Assembly: GCA_946616535.1 (NCBI GenBank)
Contig: CAMOJA010000005.1
Span: 1-64,000 of the forward strand
Length of the DNA stretch: 64,000 nt
Direction: 5' to 3'
Origin: an uncultured Bacteroidales bacterium
Lineage (GTDB): Bacteria > Bacteroidota > Bacteroidia > Bacteroidales > Paludibacteraceae
The position numbers and the translations under genes are program-made. Every line of letters starts with the position of its first letter. Position 1 is the first letter of the stretch. The notes under the pieces were generated by a model. The model made no database searches. It was not told the DNA's origin and saw only the letters and a list, made by a program, of their open reading frames with translations. Shown here one piece after another: positions 23,072-33,880 of this stretch.

Positions 23072-24020
23072 CAATCGGTTTAAGATTTTCGCAGGCTCCA
23101 AGGGAGGAGCTTTAGCCCAACGTATCTGCGATGAGTTGGGTTGCCAATTGGGAAACCTGCATCTCGATCGTTTTTCAGACGGTGAGTTTTGTACGTATTT
23201 TGAGGAGTCCGTTCGCGGCCAGAACGTTTACCTGGTGCAACCAACCTGTCCGTCCAGCGACAATTTGATGGAGTTGCTTCTTATGATTGACGCCGCTAAG
23301 CGAGCCAGTGCCTCCAAGGTCATCGCTGTCATCCCTTATTTCGGATGGGCGCGTCAGGACCGCAAAGATAAGCCCCGTGTCTCTATCGGCGCGAAACTGG
23401 TAGCCAACATGCTCCAGACAGCCGGAGCGGACCGTGTCATCACCGTTGATCTCCATGCTGACCAGATTCAGGGTTTCTTTGATATCCCTGTTGACCATAT
23501 CTACGGTTCCAACGTCTTGGCGCCTTATATCGCCGCGCTGAACCTCAAGAAACTCATCGTGGCTTCTCCGGATGTGGGAGGTTCGAAACGGGCGTCCGGT
23601 TTTGCGAAGAAACTGCATGTCATGACCGACCGGGAGGTACCGATGGTCATTTGTTATAAGAATCGTCCGGACTTCAATAAAGTATCCGAAATTCGCGTCT
23701 TAGGTGATGTGTATGGCAAGGACGTTGTGCTCTTCGACGATATCGCCGATACGGCAGGTACTTTGTGCAAGGCCGCTGAGGTGATGAAGGAAGGCGGCGC
23801 CAAGTCTGTTCGTGCCGTGGTGACGCACGGCGTGTTGAGCGGCCCTGCCTGCGAGCGCATCAACGCCTCTCCTATCGAAGAGCTGGTTTGTACCGACTCC
23901 ATCCCGTTCGACGCCACCCGATGCCCGAAGATACACGTCGAGAGCCTCGCTATGCCGATCGCACAGACGATTCGAGCTATTCAAAATCATACCTCGGTCA
24001 GCGAGACTAATATTCGATGA
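23061..24020 (+). CDS. prs: ribose-phosphate pyrophosphokinase
   Basis: 319 aa, full length. Makes PRPP from ribose 5-phosphate and ATP for nucleotide, His and Trp synthesis; cytoplasmic. Seen: RFSDGEF, YFGWARQDRKDKPR (ATP binding), DLHADQIQGFF (metal/ribose), and the PRPP loop LFDDIADTAGTL. The start overlaps the DUF4290-like gene by 11 bases and the end overlaps the M28 peptidase gene by 4 (ATGA). Confidence 0.95.
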   Translation: MANNNRFKIFAGSKGGALAQRICDELGCQLGNLHLDRFSDGEFCTYFEESVRGQNVYLVQPTCPSSDNLMELLLMIDAAKRASASKVIAVIPYFGWARQDRKDKPRVSIGAKLVANMLQTAGADRVITVDLHADQIQGFFDIPVDHIYGSNVLAPYIAALNLKKLIVASPDVGGSKRASGFAKKLHVMTDREVPMVICYKNRPDFNKVSEIRVLGDVYGKDVVLFDDIADTAGTLCKAAEVMKEGGAKSVRAVVTHGVLSGPACERINASPIEELVCTDSIPFDATRCPKIHVESLAMPIAQTIRAIQNHTSVSETNIR

Positions 24021-25027
24021 AGATATTTCAATTGACAAATTTAAAATTTCCAATTATAAGCGCGATGTGCTTCGCGCTTATGCTCGTTTCGTGCAGTAAG
24101 AAACCGGCAACTGCTCAACGTCCGGCTTTCTCGTCTGATAGCGCGTACGCGTATATTGAGAAACAGATGTCGTTTGGTCCGCGTGTGCCCAACAGTGCCG
24201 CACATATGCAATGTGCTGTATGGCTCATCGAGCAGTTACGTGCCTGCGGAGCAGAAGTGGAGTTGCAGAAAGGTTTTATGCCGGATTATCGCGGTAACAA
24301 CCAGCAGATCTATAATGTCATCGGTCATTTCTATACGCTCGAGACAATGTCTCGTCCCCGTATCCTCTTGGGTGCGCACTATGACACACGCCCCTGGTGT
24401 GACGAGGAAGAGGAGTATAGCGATCGTTTTTATAACGTACCCGGCGCGAATGACGGAGCCAGTGGAGTAGGTGTGCTCCTTGAGGTAGCCCGTCAGTTAG
24501 GCAAACAACTGCAAGACTCCACCTTCCGTACTCCTGTGGACATCATCTTCTTTGATGTGGAAGACAGCGGTGCGCCCGATTTCTATACGGGTCCTGAACG
24601 AGATGACACATGGTGCCTCGGTTCGCAGTTATGGGCACGAAGTTATGCGCAGAAAGTGGCGGACCATCAACCGGTCATTGCATATCGATATGGCCTCATC
24701 TTGGATATGGTAGGTGCACCCGATGCAGTCTTCCCGTTGGAACTCTTTTCGATGCAGTATGCCTCGAACTACCAGCAGCAGATATGGCATTCGGCTGCTC
24801 AATTGGGATACGGCGCGATGTTTAGCGACCAATACTCATACCCCATCACCGACGACCATTTCTATATCAACCATATCGCCGGTATTCCTTGCGTCGATGT
24901 CATTCATTATGACCTAAGGAATGCAACCGGTTTCCCCGCATGGTGGCATACACGCCAAGACGACCTGCAAAACATCAGTCGTTCGACCCTGCAAGCCGTA
25001 GGAGAAGTGGTGATGAGTCTGTTATAA
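24017..25027 (+). CDS. M28-family glutaminyl cyclase/aminopeptidase lipoprotein
   Basis: 336 aa with lipobox MLVSC. Zinc-peptidase fold of family M28, glutaminyl-cyclase-like: LLGAHYDTRPW (His/Asp), PGANDGASGVG (bridging Asp), FDVEDSG, and TDDHFYINHIAGIP (late His). Catalyses N-terminal pyroglutamate formation or peptide trimming in the periplasm. Pyroglutamate formation is frequent on exported Bacteroidota proteins. The first residues (FQLTNLKFPI) are coded by a 7-base-like AT repeat. Confidence 0.87.
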   Translation: MKIFQLTNLKFPIISAMCFALMLVSCSKKPATAQRPAFSSDSAYAYIEKQMSFGPRVPNSAAHMQCAVWLIEQLRACGAEVELQKGFMPDYRGNNQQIYNVIGHFYTLETMSRPRILLGAHYDTRPWCDEEEEYSDRFYNVPGANDGASGVGVLLEVARQLGKQLQDSTFRTPVDIIFFDVEDSGAPDFYTGPERDDTWCLGSQLWARSYAQKVADHQPVIAYRYGLILDMVGAPDAVFPLELFSMQYASNYQQQIWHSAAQLGYGAMFSDQYSYPITDDHFYINHIAGIPCVDVIHYDLRNATGFPAWWHTRQDDLQNISRSTLQAVGEVVMSLL

Positions 25028-27406
25028 ACCCAAGTGAATTCGAAAACGCATGCCCCATTGAATAGTGGGACTGAGCGACCACACCGAATAAAGATCGCAC
25101 ACGCGTAAGATATTTCCCAAACCGATACCAATCTCCGCATAAAAATTATGCGGGGATTGTTGATTTATAAGGGCAGATAAGTGATTCGCGGATAAGTAGC
25201 TGTAAGCCAACTTCGTCTCTACCAGTTCGCGTAAATGCAGCCAGCGTATACCCGGAATGAGATTAAACAGTATTCCCTGCCCATTCCATTCGGCCTGCAG
25301 CGCAGCGTACTTATCGCCTATCATCTGCCGTCCGTGCAGGAAAGTGAAGCGGTAAGGATCATAGGCATAACCTTGGTTCGCATTCGCTTGCCAAAGCAGT
25401 TCCTCCGGAGCTGTACCAAATACCGCACCGCCTTGCAGCGCATAATGCAATGTACCGCCCATACCTATGTTCGCATGCTGCGTCAACATCACGCGTAAGT
25501 GTGCATAGACCGAACTCGGCGCATTGGCTCCTTGCCAGTGTCCGGCCTCCAAACCCAGATACAGCACCGGGTATTTCTGCGAATACCCATAGCGGCGCAG
25601 GAAATAACCATCGTATTTCTTCTCACCCCAACTGAGACGAGCAATCGTACTAAGCGACTGATACGCATATCCCGCCTGCCAACCTGCCCGAATATACGCG
25701 TGCGTCTCTAAACTCGTACCTGCAAGTCCCATTCGCTCACCCCAATCCGCGAACCAATGCAACTGCAACTGCCGTTGACGCATCGCCGTATTGACGCAAA
25801 GTGAATCACGATGCAGTGCCTCAAAAGCATAAGCGGTGAAGTCGAAGTTTCCCCATCCCATTGAGTTCTCTCGCAGCAAGCGATCGAAATCATCCACTTC
25901 AGACCAAACATACTTATCGTGATACTCCAATTGCAGAATATTCCGTCGCTCTGTCGGCAAATTCACAGAGATACGACCCATTCCTTTCGCCCTGCGATCG
26001 CGAATACCATAACCCACAGAAGCCTCTAATGAAACCGTCTTGGACATTTTCTCGTTCGTTCGGAAGGGCAAACCGAAGTGAACACCCTCGTGTTTATTCA
26101 CTTGCAGAATCTCTTCGATATGACCGATATCCACCGCGGTGCCTGTAGGGATATAACCCGTAGTAGCAATAGTGGCGAACCATTTCGCGGTACGCATGAT
26201 AGGCAGACTGTCCAGCGCCGCGAAGGCCGAGTCGGTCGGAGTGAGACCGGCTGCGCTGTGAGGTGCGACGGAGTCGCGTGTATAGGTTTCGCCGTTTATA
26301 ACTACGCTGTTTATAGCTTCGCTGTTCATTATATTCGTGGTCAGCAGCAGGGTCGGAAAGAACGTACCTGCTTTGTCTGACTTCACGGCGAAATCCAAAA
26401 TCGCCGATATATGCTCATCCGCTATGGCTCCATCCTCTGTCAAGGTCTGCGAGACATGCAGGTTGTTGACGTAATTCACTGCCACTTCGGCCGGCACATA
26501 GGCCTGCAGCGCCCGTAAAGCAAATGTAGTGGTATCAATGACCATCTCGCCATTAAACGTCGCATAGAACGAGTTTCGTGTTCGGAAAGCAATACGCACC
26601 AAACCCGCTTCTGCGGTAGAATCATTTTCGTCTATATAATAGCGGTAATAGAGGTTACCTCCTGTTGCCAACGGGGATAAGAAAGCATGCCCCATGAGTG
26701 GCACAGAGTTGGCGTAGAAATTCAGATTCCCCTCATTCCCGATGAGGGTAGAGTAGTCCGTGGAAGAGAGAATAAGCGCTTGCGTGCGTTGGTCATTCGC
26801 CGGAATCATCTCTTGTCCCGTCATGCGAAAAGACTGAGTCTCGCGATACAGCGGTAGCACGTACGTACTGTCTTCATTAGAGATCATACCCGCTTGCAAA
26901 CTGCGCCAAAGGGCTCGCCGCAAGTGCCGTTTATTGATATGCGATACATAGAGCGTCTGTTCGCGTTTTAACGTACTGCTTCTCTCTGCATGCAAAGTTC
27001 GGTCATTCTCCGCACGATGTTGTCGCACTTGCCGTAAGATCTCCAAGGCCGGGTTCTCATTCGGTGCTACAACCACCTCTGTCAGCATCGCTGCTTTCTC
27101 CCGCATCGCTACTTGCAGACCTGCCATCGCGCCGGGTTCTATCTCATAACGCTGCGTGTAATAACCGACAGCCGAGAAGACCAACTGTGCCTTCGCCTGC
27201 ATGTCCACCCGTAAAGCATAAGAACCGTTCTCGTCCGACGTGGTGCCTATCTTCGTACCCCGAAAATGAATATTCACATTCGGAATGGCTTCGCCCGTCG
27301 TCTCATTCACGATCTCACCCACAATAATCGTCTCCACTGCATGCAGCGGAGCAAGGAACAAAGAGAAAAGAAGACAGACGATTATTTTGAGTTGGCGGGA
27401 TGACAT
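25022..27406 (-). CDS. DUF5686/carboxypeptidase-regulatory-like domain outer-membrane protein
   Basis: 794 aa. Signal peptide (LAPLHA); residues 28-110 are a CarboxypepD_reg-like Ig-type domain ([21 protein letters not shown]); the rest matches DUF5686, ending in beta-barrel strands ([13 protein letters not shown]). Outer membrane, no plug or TonB box, so not a SusC-type receptor. Function unknown. The 3' end overlaps the convergent M28 gene by 6 bases; the 5' end overlaps xerD by 25. A 16-base near-tandem repeat (26292-26328) codes [12 protein letters not shown]. Confidence 0.83.
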   Translation of the reverse strand: MSSRQLKIIVCLLFSLFLAPLHAVETIIVGEIVNETTGEAIPNVNIHFRGTKIGTTSDENGSYALRVDMQAKAQLVFSAVGYYTQRYEIEPGAMAGLQVAMREKAAMLTEVVVAPNENPALEILRQVRQHRAENDRTLHAERSSTLKREQTLYVSHINKRHLRRALWRSLQAGMISNEDSTYVLPLYRETQSFRMTGQEMIPANDQRTQALILSSTDYSTLIGNEGNLNFYANSVPLMGHAFLSPLATGGNLYYRYYIDENDSTAEAGLVRIAFRTRNSFYATFNGEMVIDTTTFALRALQAYVPAEVAVNYVNNLHVSQTLTEDGAIADEHISAILDFAVKSDKAGTFFPTLLLTTNIMNSEAINSVVINGETYTRDSVAPHSAAGLTPTDSAFAALDSLPIMRTAKWFATIATTGYIPTGTAVDIGHIEEILQVNKHEGVHFGLPFRTNEKMSKTVSLEASVGYGIRDRRAKGMGRISVNLPTERRNILQLEYHDKYVWSEVDDFDRLLRENSMGWGNFDFTAYAFEALHRDSLCVNTAMRQRQLQLHWFADWGERMGLAGTSLETHAYIRAGWQAGYAYQSLSTIARLSWGEKKYDGYFLRRYGYSQKYPVLYLGLEAGHWQGANAPSSVYAHLRVMLTQHANIGMGGTLHYALQGGAVFGTAPEELLWQANANQGYAYDPYRFTFLHGRQMIGDKYAALQAEWNGQGILFNLIPGIRWLHLRELVETKLAYSYLSANHLSALINQQSPHNFYAEIGIGLGNILRVCDLYSVWSLSPTIQWGMRFRIHLGL

Positions 27407-28293
27407 TCTAATATCGCTTTTCGTAAATCCTGCACATCAAGATGCGTATAGATTTCGGTAGTCGCTAAGTCTTCATGACCTAACAACTGCTGAATGACGC
27501 GCAGGTCCGCTCCGTTCTGCAGAAGATGGGTTGCGAACGAATGGCGTAAAGTATGCGGCGAGACGGTCTTGGTGATACCTGCTTCTTCGCATAACCTTCT
27601 TACGATCGTAAACACCATGGCTCGCGTCAAAGGTCTGCCGTACCGATTGACGAAAGCTAAATCCCGTGCTTCGGGTTTAACCGGCCAGGTACTGCGCTCT
27701 TGCATCCAGTAACCGAACCATTCCTCCGCGACAGGAGAAACAGGAACAAGACGTTGTTTCGAACCCTTACCTTCAATCAGCAGATAGTGCTCATCCAGAT
27801 ACATACGACTCAACCGCAGGTCTACCAACTCACTCACGCGCAGACCACTCCCGTACAGCATCTCCATCATCGCGCGGTTACGATGACCTTCATTGGAACT
27901 GAGGTCTATCGCCTGCATCATTCGGTTCACTTCCTCCAACGAAAGCACGGTAGGCAGGTGTTTGGATTTCTTCGGACTCTCTAACAGTTCCGACGGATCT
28001 TGGTCAATATAGTCTTTGTAAAGCAGAAAACGAAACCAGGAATGAATACCCGCTAACACGCGAGCTTGTGTGGCTTCGGATTTGACGGACTTGAAGGTAT
28101 CGAAGATAAACTCCTGCAGCGCATCAAAATCCATATGCACTACATCCAACTGATGGTCCTTGGCGTACGCACGCAGTTTATCCAGGTCCATCTCATAGCC
28201 CTCTACCGTATTCGGGGAATATCCGCGCTCCAAGCGAAGCCAGGTGTGGTATTCTTTGGCTAATGCCTCTTCGGATGTTATTGCTTTAGCCAT
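27382..28293 (-). CDS. xerD: tyrosine recombinase XerD
   Basis: 303 aa site-specific recombinase resolving chromosome dimers at dif with FtsK. N-terminal SAM-like core-binding domain ([20 protein letters not shown]), catalytic domain with GSGLRVSEL (Arg), GKGSKQR (Lys), [12 protein letters not shown] (His-x-x-Arg), [15 protein letters not shown] (His and nucleophile Tyr). Length and lack of nearby att sites or mobile genes fit the housekeeping enzyme rather than an integrase. Overlaps neighbours at both ends. Confidence 0.9.
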   Translation of the reverse strand: MAKAITSEEALAKEYHTWLRLERGYSPNTVEGYEMDLDKLRAYAKDHQLDVVHMDFDALQEFIFDTFKSVKSEATQARVLAGIHSWFRFLLYKDYIDQDPSELLESPKKSKHLPTVLSLEEVNRMMQAIDLSSNEGHRNRAMMEMLYGSGLRVSELVDLRLSRMYLDEHYLLIEGKGSKQRLVPVSPVAEEWFGYWMQERSTWPVKPEARDLAFVNRYGRPLTRAMVFTIVRRLCEEAGITKTVSPHTLRHSFATHLLQNGADLRVIQQLLGHEDLATTEIYTHLDVQDLRKAILECHPANSK

Positions 28294-30029
28294 GGCAGAA
28301 GGGGTCCGGTGAAGTAGCAGTTATAGGTGACACGCGAACCGTACGTGTTGCGGAAATAGAGCGTGAGGGCCAGACTGTCGTTTCGATACACAAACGAACC
28401 CGAGTCCAACACTTGGATACTCAGCACTTGGTCCTCTTCGATATTGAGAATATACATCCCGTGCGGATAGCCCTCGAAATCCCGTCCGGGCAAGAACGTG
28501 AAAGGCTGCGGATCTGCAATACCTTGCTCCGTATAAGGAAGTGAACGATATGTACCTTCTTCCAATAAACTATCCGGCACGAAGATATCCGTGATACAGA
28601 GGTTGTATCCCGTTCCTTTGATACGACGTTCCTCATCCAGTGTTAAACCGTCCGAATAGATATCGAGTCCCACTACGGCATATGGCACAGAGTCATAGCA
28701 ATGACCATAGATCTGTTCATAGGCAGTGGTGTACTGCTGCGGCAGACCGCGATAGGAAGAAGGCTTATTCGGTGTGCAAGCCACCAGAAGCAGGCACAAC
28801 AAACAAGGAAGCACTTTTAACTTTCTTGACGGATACCATGCGGCTACAAAACCGAGAGCCAACACCACAGCTGCCACTAACAGGATATCTGCTATCTGCA
28901 CCTGTACCGGATAGACGGAGATGATATACTCACTCCCTGTACCCAGTTTAAGCCATCCGAAGTGCTGTTGCCCCAGGCAAATAAGCACGCCGATAATAAT
29001 TCCCAAGAGTGTCCCCAAAGCCGATATAAACCATCCTTCCAACAGGAAAATACGACGAATAGTAGGTTCGTCTGCTCCTAAATCCGATAAGATACGGATG
29101 TCTTCGCGTTTATCAATGATGAGCATCGAGAGCGAACCGATGATATTAAAGGATGCAATAAGCAGAATGAAGACCAGCAATAAAATCGTCAACCATTTCT
29201 CAATGCGTAAAATTCGAAAGAAATCCGCCTGCTGCTCATATCTGTTCAATACCTTATAGCCCGGGCCTAATACTTTCGCTATCTCGTTTTGTACTTTATC
29301 TATCTTCTGTCCTTTCTTCGGCGCGATACGCAGAGCTGTAGCCGTATATTCGTCATATTCGAACAGTCGTTGGGCCAATGGTAGCGATACGAGTATCAAC
29401 TGATCGTCATATTCAATCTGGTTCACAGCGAACGTACCGGCAATAAACGCATGCTCGTGCTGCAGCGATTTATCGGGACGAAGCATATTGATCCGTCCTG
29501 TTCGCTGCGGCGCATACAGGTGCAGTGCCCCGGTGAAATGGGCATTCATTCCCAGTTGTGCCGCCAAACCTTGACCCAATGTGGCGCGGTCGAAGGCTCC
29601 GTCCCACACCGAGAAGAAACCGTCCGTGATGATATTGCTCATATTAGCCGTAGCCTCAAAGAGCGTATCTACACCTAACACCCGTGCCGGCAGTTGGTGG
29701 TCTTTGTAGCGCACCAGCGCCGTTTGCTCCAGCTGCATAGAGACGGCTTGGATATCTTCGCGCGCGTACAACGAAACAACAGGCGCTGTGTCTGTGCGCA
29801 GCGTCTGACCTTCTTCCGGTACCACTAAAAGAGGAGGATCGAACTCCGAGAACATCTGCTCTACTAACGAACCGAATCCGTTCATCACACTCAGCACACA
29901 AATCATCGCTGCGGTTACTACCACAACAGCAGCTGCACTAATACCCGAAACGATATTAATGGCATTGTGTCCTTTCTTGGAGAAAAGATACCTCCAGGCG
30001 ATATGGGATTCAATGAGCGAGAAGTTCAT
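28278..30029 (-). CDS. LolC/E-type ABC permease fused to a lipoprotein-like domain
   Basis: 583 aa. Residues 1-405 are a FtsX-type permease: [20 protein letters not shown], a periplasmic MacB-like region, and three C-terminal helices including [20 protein letters not shown]. Such permeases (LolCDE family) release lipoproteins from the inner membrane. The usual end ([10 protein letters not shown]) runs in frame into [17 protein letters not shown], a textbook lipoprotein signal, and about 160 further residues. An internal GTG (28814) could start the lipoprotein separately, giving 178 aa. Either a stop has been lost or the second product starts inside. No ATPase gene is adjacent. Confidence 0.78.
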   Translation of the reverse strand: MNFSLIESHIAWRYLFSKKGHNAINIVSGISAAAVVVVTAAMICVLSVMNGFGSLVEQMFSEFDPPLLVVPEEGQTLRTDTAPVVSLYAREDIQAVSMQLEQTALVRYKDHQLPARVLGVDTLFEATANMSNIITDGFFSVWDGAFDRATLGQGLAAQLGMNAHFTGALHLYAPQRTGRINMLRPDKSLQHEHAFIAGTFAVNQIEYDDQLILVSLPLAQRLFEYDEYTATALRIAPKKGQKIDKVQNEIAKVLGPGYKVLNRYEQQADFFRILRIEKWLTILLLVFILLIASFNIIGSLSMLIIDKREDIRILSDLGADEPTIRRIFLLEGWFISALGTLLGIIIGVLICLGQQHFGWLKLGTGSEYIISVYPVQVQIADILLVAAVVLALGFVAAWYPSRKLKVLPCLLCLLLVACTPNKPSSYRGLPQQYTTAYEQIYGHCYDSVPYAVVGLDIYSDGLTLDEERRIKGTGYNLCITDIFVPDSLLEEGTYRSLPYTEQGIADPQPFTFLPGRDFEGYPHGMYILNIEEDQVLSIQVLDSGSFVYRNDSLALTLYFRNTYGSRVTYNCYFTGPLLPWLKQ

Positions 30030-30345
30030 CTATGCGCTCCATTCGGTCGATTGTTTCATCGAGGTGAAAAACTATCTCCGGGATGATGCGCAACTGATGA
30101 CGCTCGAGTGCGCCGAGTTCACCGCGAAAGCGATGAGTGTTCTCTTCGATGAGCATCATCGTCTCTTTCACCTTATCTTGAGGGAAGATAGAGACGTAGA
30201 TATGCGCAATAGAGAGATCTGGCGAAACACGCACCTCGCTCACGGAAATCAGCGTTCCGGTGAGCGTGCGCGCGTATCGCAATAGAATGTCGCTCATGTC
30301 CTTTTGAATCAGACGAGCGATCTTGTGTTGTCTAGTCGACTCCAT
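30010..30345 (-). CDS. rbfA: ribosome-binding factor A
   Basis: 111 aa KH-like cold-shock protein that helps mature the 30S subunit 16S rRNA 5' end. Seen: RQHKIARLIQKDMSDIL at the N-terminus, TLISVSEVRVSPDLSIAHIYVS and [21 protein letters not shown] at the C-terminus. Start ATG overlaps the stop of rpmH by one base (TAATG), and its end overlaps the permease gene by 20 bases. Confidence 0.93.
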   Translation of the reverse strand: MESTRQHKIARLIQKDMSDILLRYARTLTGTLISVSEVRVSPDLSIAHIYVSIFPQDKVKETMMLIEENTHRFRGELGALERHQLRIIPEIVFHLDETIDRMERIDELLAH

Positions 30346-30503
30346 TAAAATTTGTGGCGACCTTCGTCTGCTACGGTCAGTTTCTTGCGACCTTTAGCAC
30401 GGCGTGCAGCCAATACACGGCGACCGTTAGCGGTTGCCATTCTCTCCAGGAAACCGTGTTTGTTACGACGCTTACGCTGGGAAGGTTGGAATGTACGTTT
30501 CAT
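30345..30503 (-). CDS. rpmH: 50S ribosomal protein L34
   Basis: 52 aa, short basic protein [20 protein letters not shown] with [15 protein letters not shown] and a small C-terminal extension, all diagnostic for L34. Located near the polypeptide exit region of the large subunit. It leads an operon with rbfA and the permease from a strong promoter at 30559-30590. Confidence 0.97.
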   Translation of the reverse strand: MKRTFQPSQRKRRNKHGFLERMATANGRRVLAARRAKGRKKLTVADEGRHKF

Positions 30504-30558
30504 TGTTCTATTAGTATTTATGCTCTGTCACAGAGCGGTTTTTACACAAAATGGGTTG

Positions 30559-30590
30559 CAAAAGTACTGCTTTTTTTTGACATAACCAAA
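30559..30590 (-). promoter_or_regulatory. promoter of rpmH-rbfA operon
   Basis: Minus: TTTG (30590-30587), 20-base spacer ending GCAG, TACTTTTG (30566-30559). Between it and recO lie T/A-rich, weakly paired bases (30591-30625) that could serve as the recO terminator. Confidence 0.8.
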
Positions 30591-30625
30591 AAAAAACGCA
30601 TTTTTTTTGCTTTTGAGTGCATTTT

Positions 30626-31189
30626 TTAGTCAAAAACCTCCATTAACACATCCAAAGAACGCGGATTTTGCCATGTCTCTACATGTTCTTCGAAATAGCG
30701 GCATAGTGCTAACAGTTGTTTTTGCCGTTCTGCTCGCGTGGTAGGCAGAGGCGTATCTTGTTCCGGCATAGCAAATCCTAATTTGGCAGCAAAACCGGAT
30801 AGAAAAAGCAAATGAAAATTCTGTGGCTCCGAGGTGCTGTCCAGTTCCGTGATGGCTTGCGTAATGAAGTCGTATAGCGGTTCGTCTTGCATCGGATGCC
30901 TTAATACATGGAACAGCACTTCGCTGATAAAGAGCGCAATAGCCCGTTTATGGGGATCGGAGACCGTAGACTGCGGAACGAATTCCAGTTGTGCCGTACG
31001 AACCGAACGATCATCGGTCGTCAGTTGCACAATAGAGAGTGGTGTGTATTTACCGGCGGCATTCTTTTTGCCCAGACCATACACCATATAATTAACGCGA
31101 CCGCCCGCGCGTGTATACGCGTGCAGCACATGCGCTTTATCCGAATGCGGCTGAAGCGACAACACTATCGCATCAGTCGTGCTGTACAT
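30626..31189 (-). CDS. recO: DNA repair protein RecO
   Basis: 187 aa, short for RecO (usually about 230-240). N-terminal OB fold with TDAIVLSLQPHSDKAHVLHAY and GGRVNYMVYGLGKK, then the helical domain (FISEVLFHVLRHPMQDEPLYDF, FLSGFAAKLGFAMP). Mediates loading of RecA onto SSB-coated DNA with RecR. The zinc-finger segment between domains is absent, as is common in Bacteroidota. Start overlaps the phosphoesterase gene by 17 bases. Confidence 0.88.
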   Translation of the reverse strand: MYSTTDAIVLSLQPHSDKAHVLHAYTRAGGRVNYMVYGLGKKNAAGKYTPLSIVQLTTDDRSVRTAQLEFVPQSTVSDPHKRAIALFISEVLFHVLRHPMQDEPLYDFITQAITELDSTSEPQNFHLLFLSGFAAKLGFAMPEQDTPLPTTRAERQKQLLALCRYFEEHVETWQNPRSLDVLMEVFD

Positions 31190-32138
31190 AGATGGAATCC
31201 ACTAAGACACCGTTGTCTAAACGATAGACGCGGAGGTCCAACTGTGCGGGATGAGAAGGTTTAGTCGATTTAGGTTGAATAGTTAGCACACCGTACACGG
31301 GTTCTATAAATGCCGTGTCCGCTTTCATCTTGGTGCGCTGCGGCTTGAGTTCGCCCGCCGAGTTCATCACGACAAACGGTGCGCGACGCATATAACTGTG
31401 GTCGTGTCCCGCCAACACCAGGTCCGCATCACTTAGCACATGATGATAGAAAGAGAACTCGATGGGATTGACGCGTCCCTTGGCGGCAGAAAAAACAGGA
31501 TGATGCATCAGCACAACAATAAACCGATCTCCGGCACTGTCGATGAGCGCTCGCATCCACGTCAGTGTTCGCGTGAGATACATCACATGTGCCATCGGAT
31601 TGGTATCCAATACGATGAATCGCACTTGTGGCAGATCGATGCAATAACTGGCTCCCGGTACACCAATCGGTTTATTATCGGTTTGCGGGAACGCCTTCTC
31701 CCAAACGGGAGAGAGTTGTTTGTTGATACCTTTGGTATACTCATGGTTACCGGGGCAGGCGATGACGGGTGTGCCAAAGAGTTTACTCTTCGTCCATTCG
31801 AACAAGAGGGCCTGATAGTAATAGTTCTGACCCCTTTGCATCCAATCGCCTACTTGCAGCACGGCATCGATATGCTCGACCCGCGAAGCAATGGCATTAT
31901 AATCGTCCACCTTCAGGTTGTTATGTACATCGCCCAGTACGACATACGTGGAGGTGGCATTCTTTCCCACAACTGCTTTTACTGAATCAAGGGATGGAAA
32001 GGTGTATTCAATGGGCTCTTCCGGCCAGAAAGGCTCTTCGGGCATACCGAACCACGCCTGCCAGCGGACGATGCAGAGAACTGTAACGCCCACTAGCAAG
32101 ACGGATGCGATAATTATTTCCTTAAGCCATCTTCGCAT
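31173..32138 (-). CDS. membrane-anchored calcineurin-like phosphoesterase
   Basis: 321 aa with an N-terminal membrane anchor (IIIASVLLVGVTVLCIV). All five metallophosphoesterase blocks are present: LGDVHNN, VGDWMQRG, CPGNHEY, LMHHPVF, AGHDHSYMR. Dinuclear metal active site; faces the periplasm. Substrate unknown. It begins at the stop of the DUF3127 gene (one-base overlap) and overlaps recO. Confidence 0.87.
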   Translation of the reverse strand: MRRWLKEIIIASVLLVGVTVLCIVRWQAWFGMPEEPFWPEEPIEYTFPSLDSVKAVVGKNATSTYVVLGDVHNNLKVDDYNAIASRVEHIDAVLQVGDWMQRGQNYYYQALLFEWTKSKLFGTPVIACPGNHEYTKGINKQLSPVWEKAFPQTDNKPIGVPGASYCIDLPQVRFIVLDTNPMAHVMYLTRTLTWMRALIDSAGDRFIVVLMHHPVFSAAKGRVNPIEFSFYHHVLSDADLVLAGHDHSYMRRAPFVVMNSAGELKPQRTKMKADTAFIEPVYGVLTIQPKSTKPSHPAQLDLRVYRLDNGVLVDSIYVQHD

Positions 32139-32557
32139 TAGAAGGGAAGATCACTGGTGCCGTCGCCGGCAGTTGCGTCAAAAGGATCAGGTGCTACGGT
32201 TGGTCCAACCGGTTCTGCCGGCGCAGCAGCGGGGGCCGGAGCAGCTGCAGGTGCAGCTGCAGCAGGCTGCGCAGCGGCTTGCGTCATGTCGCCTTGTTGA
32301 ATCTTCCATGCACGGATAGAGGTGTACCAACGACCGTTGAACTCACGGCTCTCGATATCGAAACTAACGGTAACCAACTGGTCGATATCGCACGGGTTCG
32401 CTTTGATACGATCTTCGCCGAACACCTCGAAATGCACTTTACGCGGGTAGTTCTCTACCGTCTCCAGTACATAGGGTTGTACCTTCCACGGGTTGCCGTT
32501 ACGACCTACACCTTCTTGTGCAGGCAGTACTTGTATGATTTTTCCTACTACTTCCAT
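32138..32557 (-). CDS. DUF3127 OB-fold-like protein with SSB-like C-terminal tip
   Basis: 139 aa. Residues 1-90 are a DUF3127 domain (VGKIIQVLPAQEGVGRNG, REFNGRWYTSIRAWKIQ). Then a low-complexity Ala/Pro linker (about 95-120) and a tail GDGTSDLPF. The linker plus acidic, Phe-ending tip copies the arrangement of single-stranded DNA-binding protein, whose DDIPF tip docks repair proteins including RecO; recO is two genes downstream. A single-strand nucleic acid-binding role is inferred, not shown. Confidence 0.82.
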   Translation of the reverse strand: MEVVGKIIQVLPAQEGVGRNGNPWKVQPYVLETVENYPRKVHFEVFGEDRIKANPCDIDQLVTVSFDIESREFNGRWYTSIRAWKIQQGDMTQAAAQPAAAAPAAAPAPAAAPAEPVGPTVAPDPFDATAGDGTSDLPF

Positions 32558-32562
32558 TGTCT

Positions 32563-32590
32563 TTAAACTCTAAACTTTAAACTTTCAACG
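32563..32590. repeat. 7-base periodic repeat at gene junction
   Basis: TAAACTC, TAAACTT, TAAACTT, TCAACG between pgk and the DUF3127 gene. Confidence 0.8.
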
Positions 32591-32591
32591 T

Positions 32592-33842
32592 TTACTCGCC
32601 TTTGATAGCTGCTACACCCGGGAGCACTTTACCTTCGATAGCCTCGAGGAGTGCACCACCACCGGTAGAGATATACGAAACCTTGTCTGCCAGACCGAAC
32701 TTGTTCACGCAAGCTACAGAGTCACCACCACCGATGAGCGAGAATGCACCCTCAGCGGTTGCCTCTGCAATAGCCTCACCGATAGCACGGCTACCACCGC
32801 AGAAGTTATCGAACTCGAATACACCTGCAGGACCGTTCCAAAGGATGGTCTTTGCTCCCTTGATAGCCTTGCGGAAGTTCTCCTGTGCCTTAGGACCTGC
32901 ATCGAGTCCTTCCCAACCCTCAGGAATAGCATTTGAGGGGAAGATTTTCTGGTTTGCATCGTTAGCAAAAGCATCTGCGCAGACTGCATCCGGAGCGAGA
33001 ACAAGTTCTACACCGTTCTTCTTTGCTAACTCCTCAACGCCCAGCGCTACATCCAGTTTGTCGAGCTCTACAATCGAACCACCGATCTCGCCGCCGTGAG
33101 CCTTAGCAAAGGTATAAGTCATACCACCGCAGAGGATCAGTTTATCTACTTTACCCAGCAGGTTCTCAATGATACCAATCTTCGAACTTACTTTCGAACC
33201 ACCCATAATGGCTACGAACGGACGTTTGATGTCACGCAGGACAGCATCTACAGCAGCTACCTCTTTCTCCATCAGGAAGCCCAACATCTTATTGTCAGCA
33301 TCGAAATAGTCAGCGATAACAGCAGTCGAAGCATGTTTACGGTGAGCCGTACCGAAAGCATCCATTACATAGCAGTCAGCGTACGAAGCGAGGGTCTTTG
33401 CGAACTCTTTCTGACGACCCTTCATCTCTTTCTTTGCTTCCTCGTAAGCCGGATCCTCTTTCTCAATACCTACCGGTTTACCTTCCTCTTCCGGATAGAA
33501 ACGGAGGTTCTCGAGCAGCAGTACCTCACCCGGTTTGAGTGCAGCAGCCTGAGCTTGTGCTTTCGCGCAGTCCTCAGCGAACTGAACCGGACGACCCAGC
33601 GCAGCAGCTACAGCATCTTTGATCTGACTAAGGCTGTACTTAGCCTGTACTTTACCTTTCGGTTTACCCATGTGACTCATGATGATGAGCGCACCGCCCT
33701 CATCCAGGATGTACTTCAGGGTAGGCAGCGCACCGCGAATACGGGTGTCGTCTGTGATCTTACCATTCTCATCCAGAGGTACATTGAAGTCAACACGTAC
33801 AATCGCCTTCTTGCCGGCGAATTTAAAATCTTTGATAGTCAT
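32592..33842 (-). CDS. pgk: phosphoglycerate kinase
   Basis: 416 aa, full length. Interconverts 1,3-bisphosphoglycerate + ADP and 3-phosphoglycerate + ATP in glycolysis; cytoplasmic. Seen: [16 protein letters not shown] (signature), [38 protein letters not shown] and GGGDSVACV. Separated from the DUF6242-like gene by 38 bases. Confidence 0.96.
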   Translation of the reverse strand: MTIKDFKFAGKKAIVRVDFNVPLDENGKITDDTRIRGALPTLKYILDEGGALIIMSHMGKPKGKVQAKYSLSQIKDAVAAALGRPVQFAEDCAKAQAQAAALKPGEVLLLENLRFYPEEEGKPVGIEKEDPAYEEAKKEMKGRQKEFAKTLASYADCYVMDAFGTAHRKHASTAVIADYFDADNKMLGFLMEKEVAAVDAVLRDIKRPFVAIMGGSKVSSKIGIIENLLGKVDKLILCGGMTYTFAKAHGGEIGGSIVELDKLDVALGVEELAKKNGVELVLAPDAVCADAFANDANQKIFPSNAIPEGWEGLDAGPKAQENFRKAIKGAKTILWNGPAGVFEFDNFCGGSRAIGEAIAEATAEGAFSLIGGGDSVACVNKFGLADKVSYISTGGGALLEAIEGKVLPGVAAIKGE

Positions 33843-33880
33843 AACAGTAATATTTTAGTTGTTAATATAATTTGCGTTTT

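Noticed and set aside
27382..28293. Phage or integron integrase
   Set aside because: Length, motifs and housekeeping neighbourhood fit XerD; no att repeats or mobile cargo.
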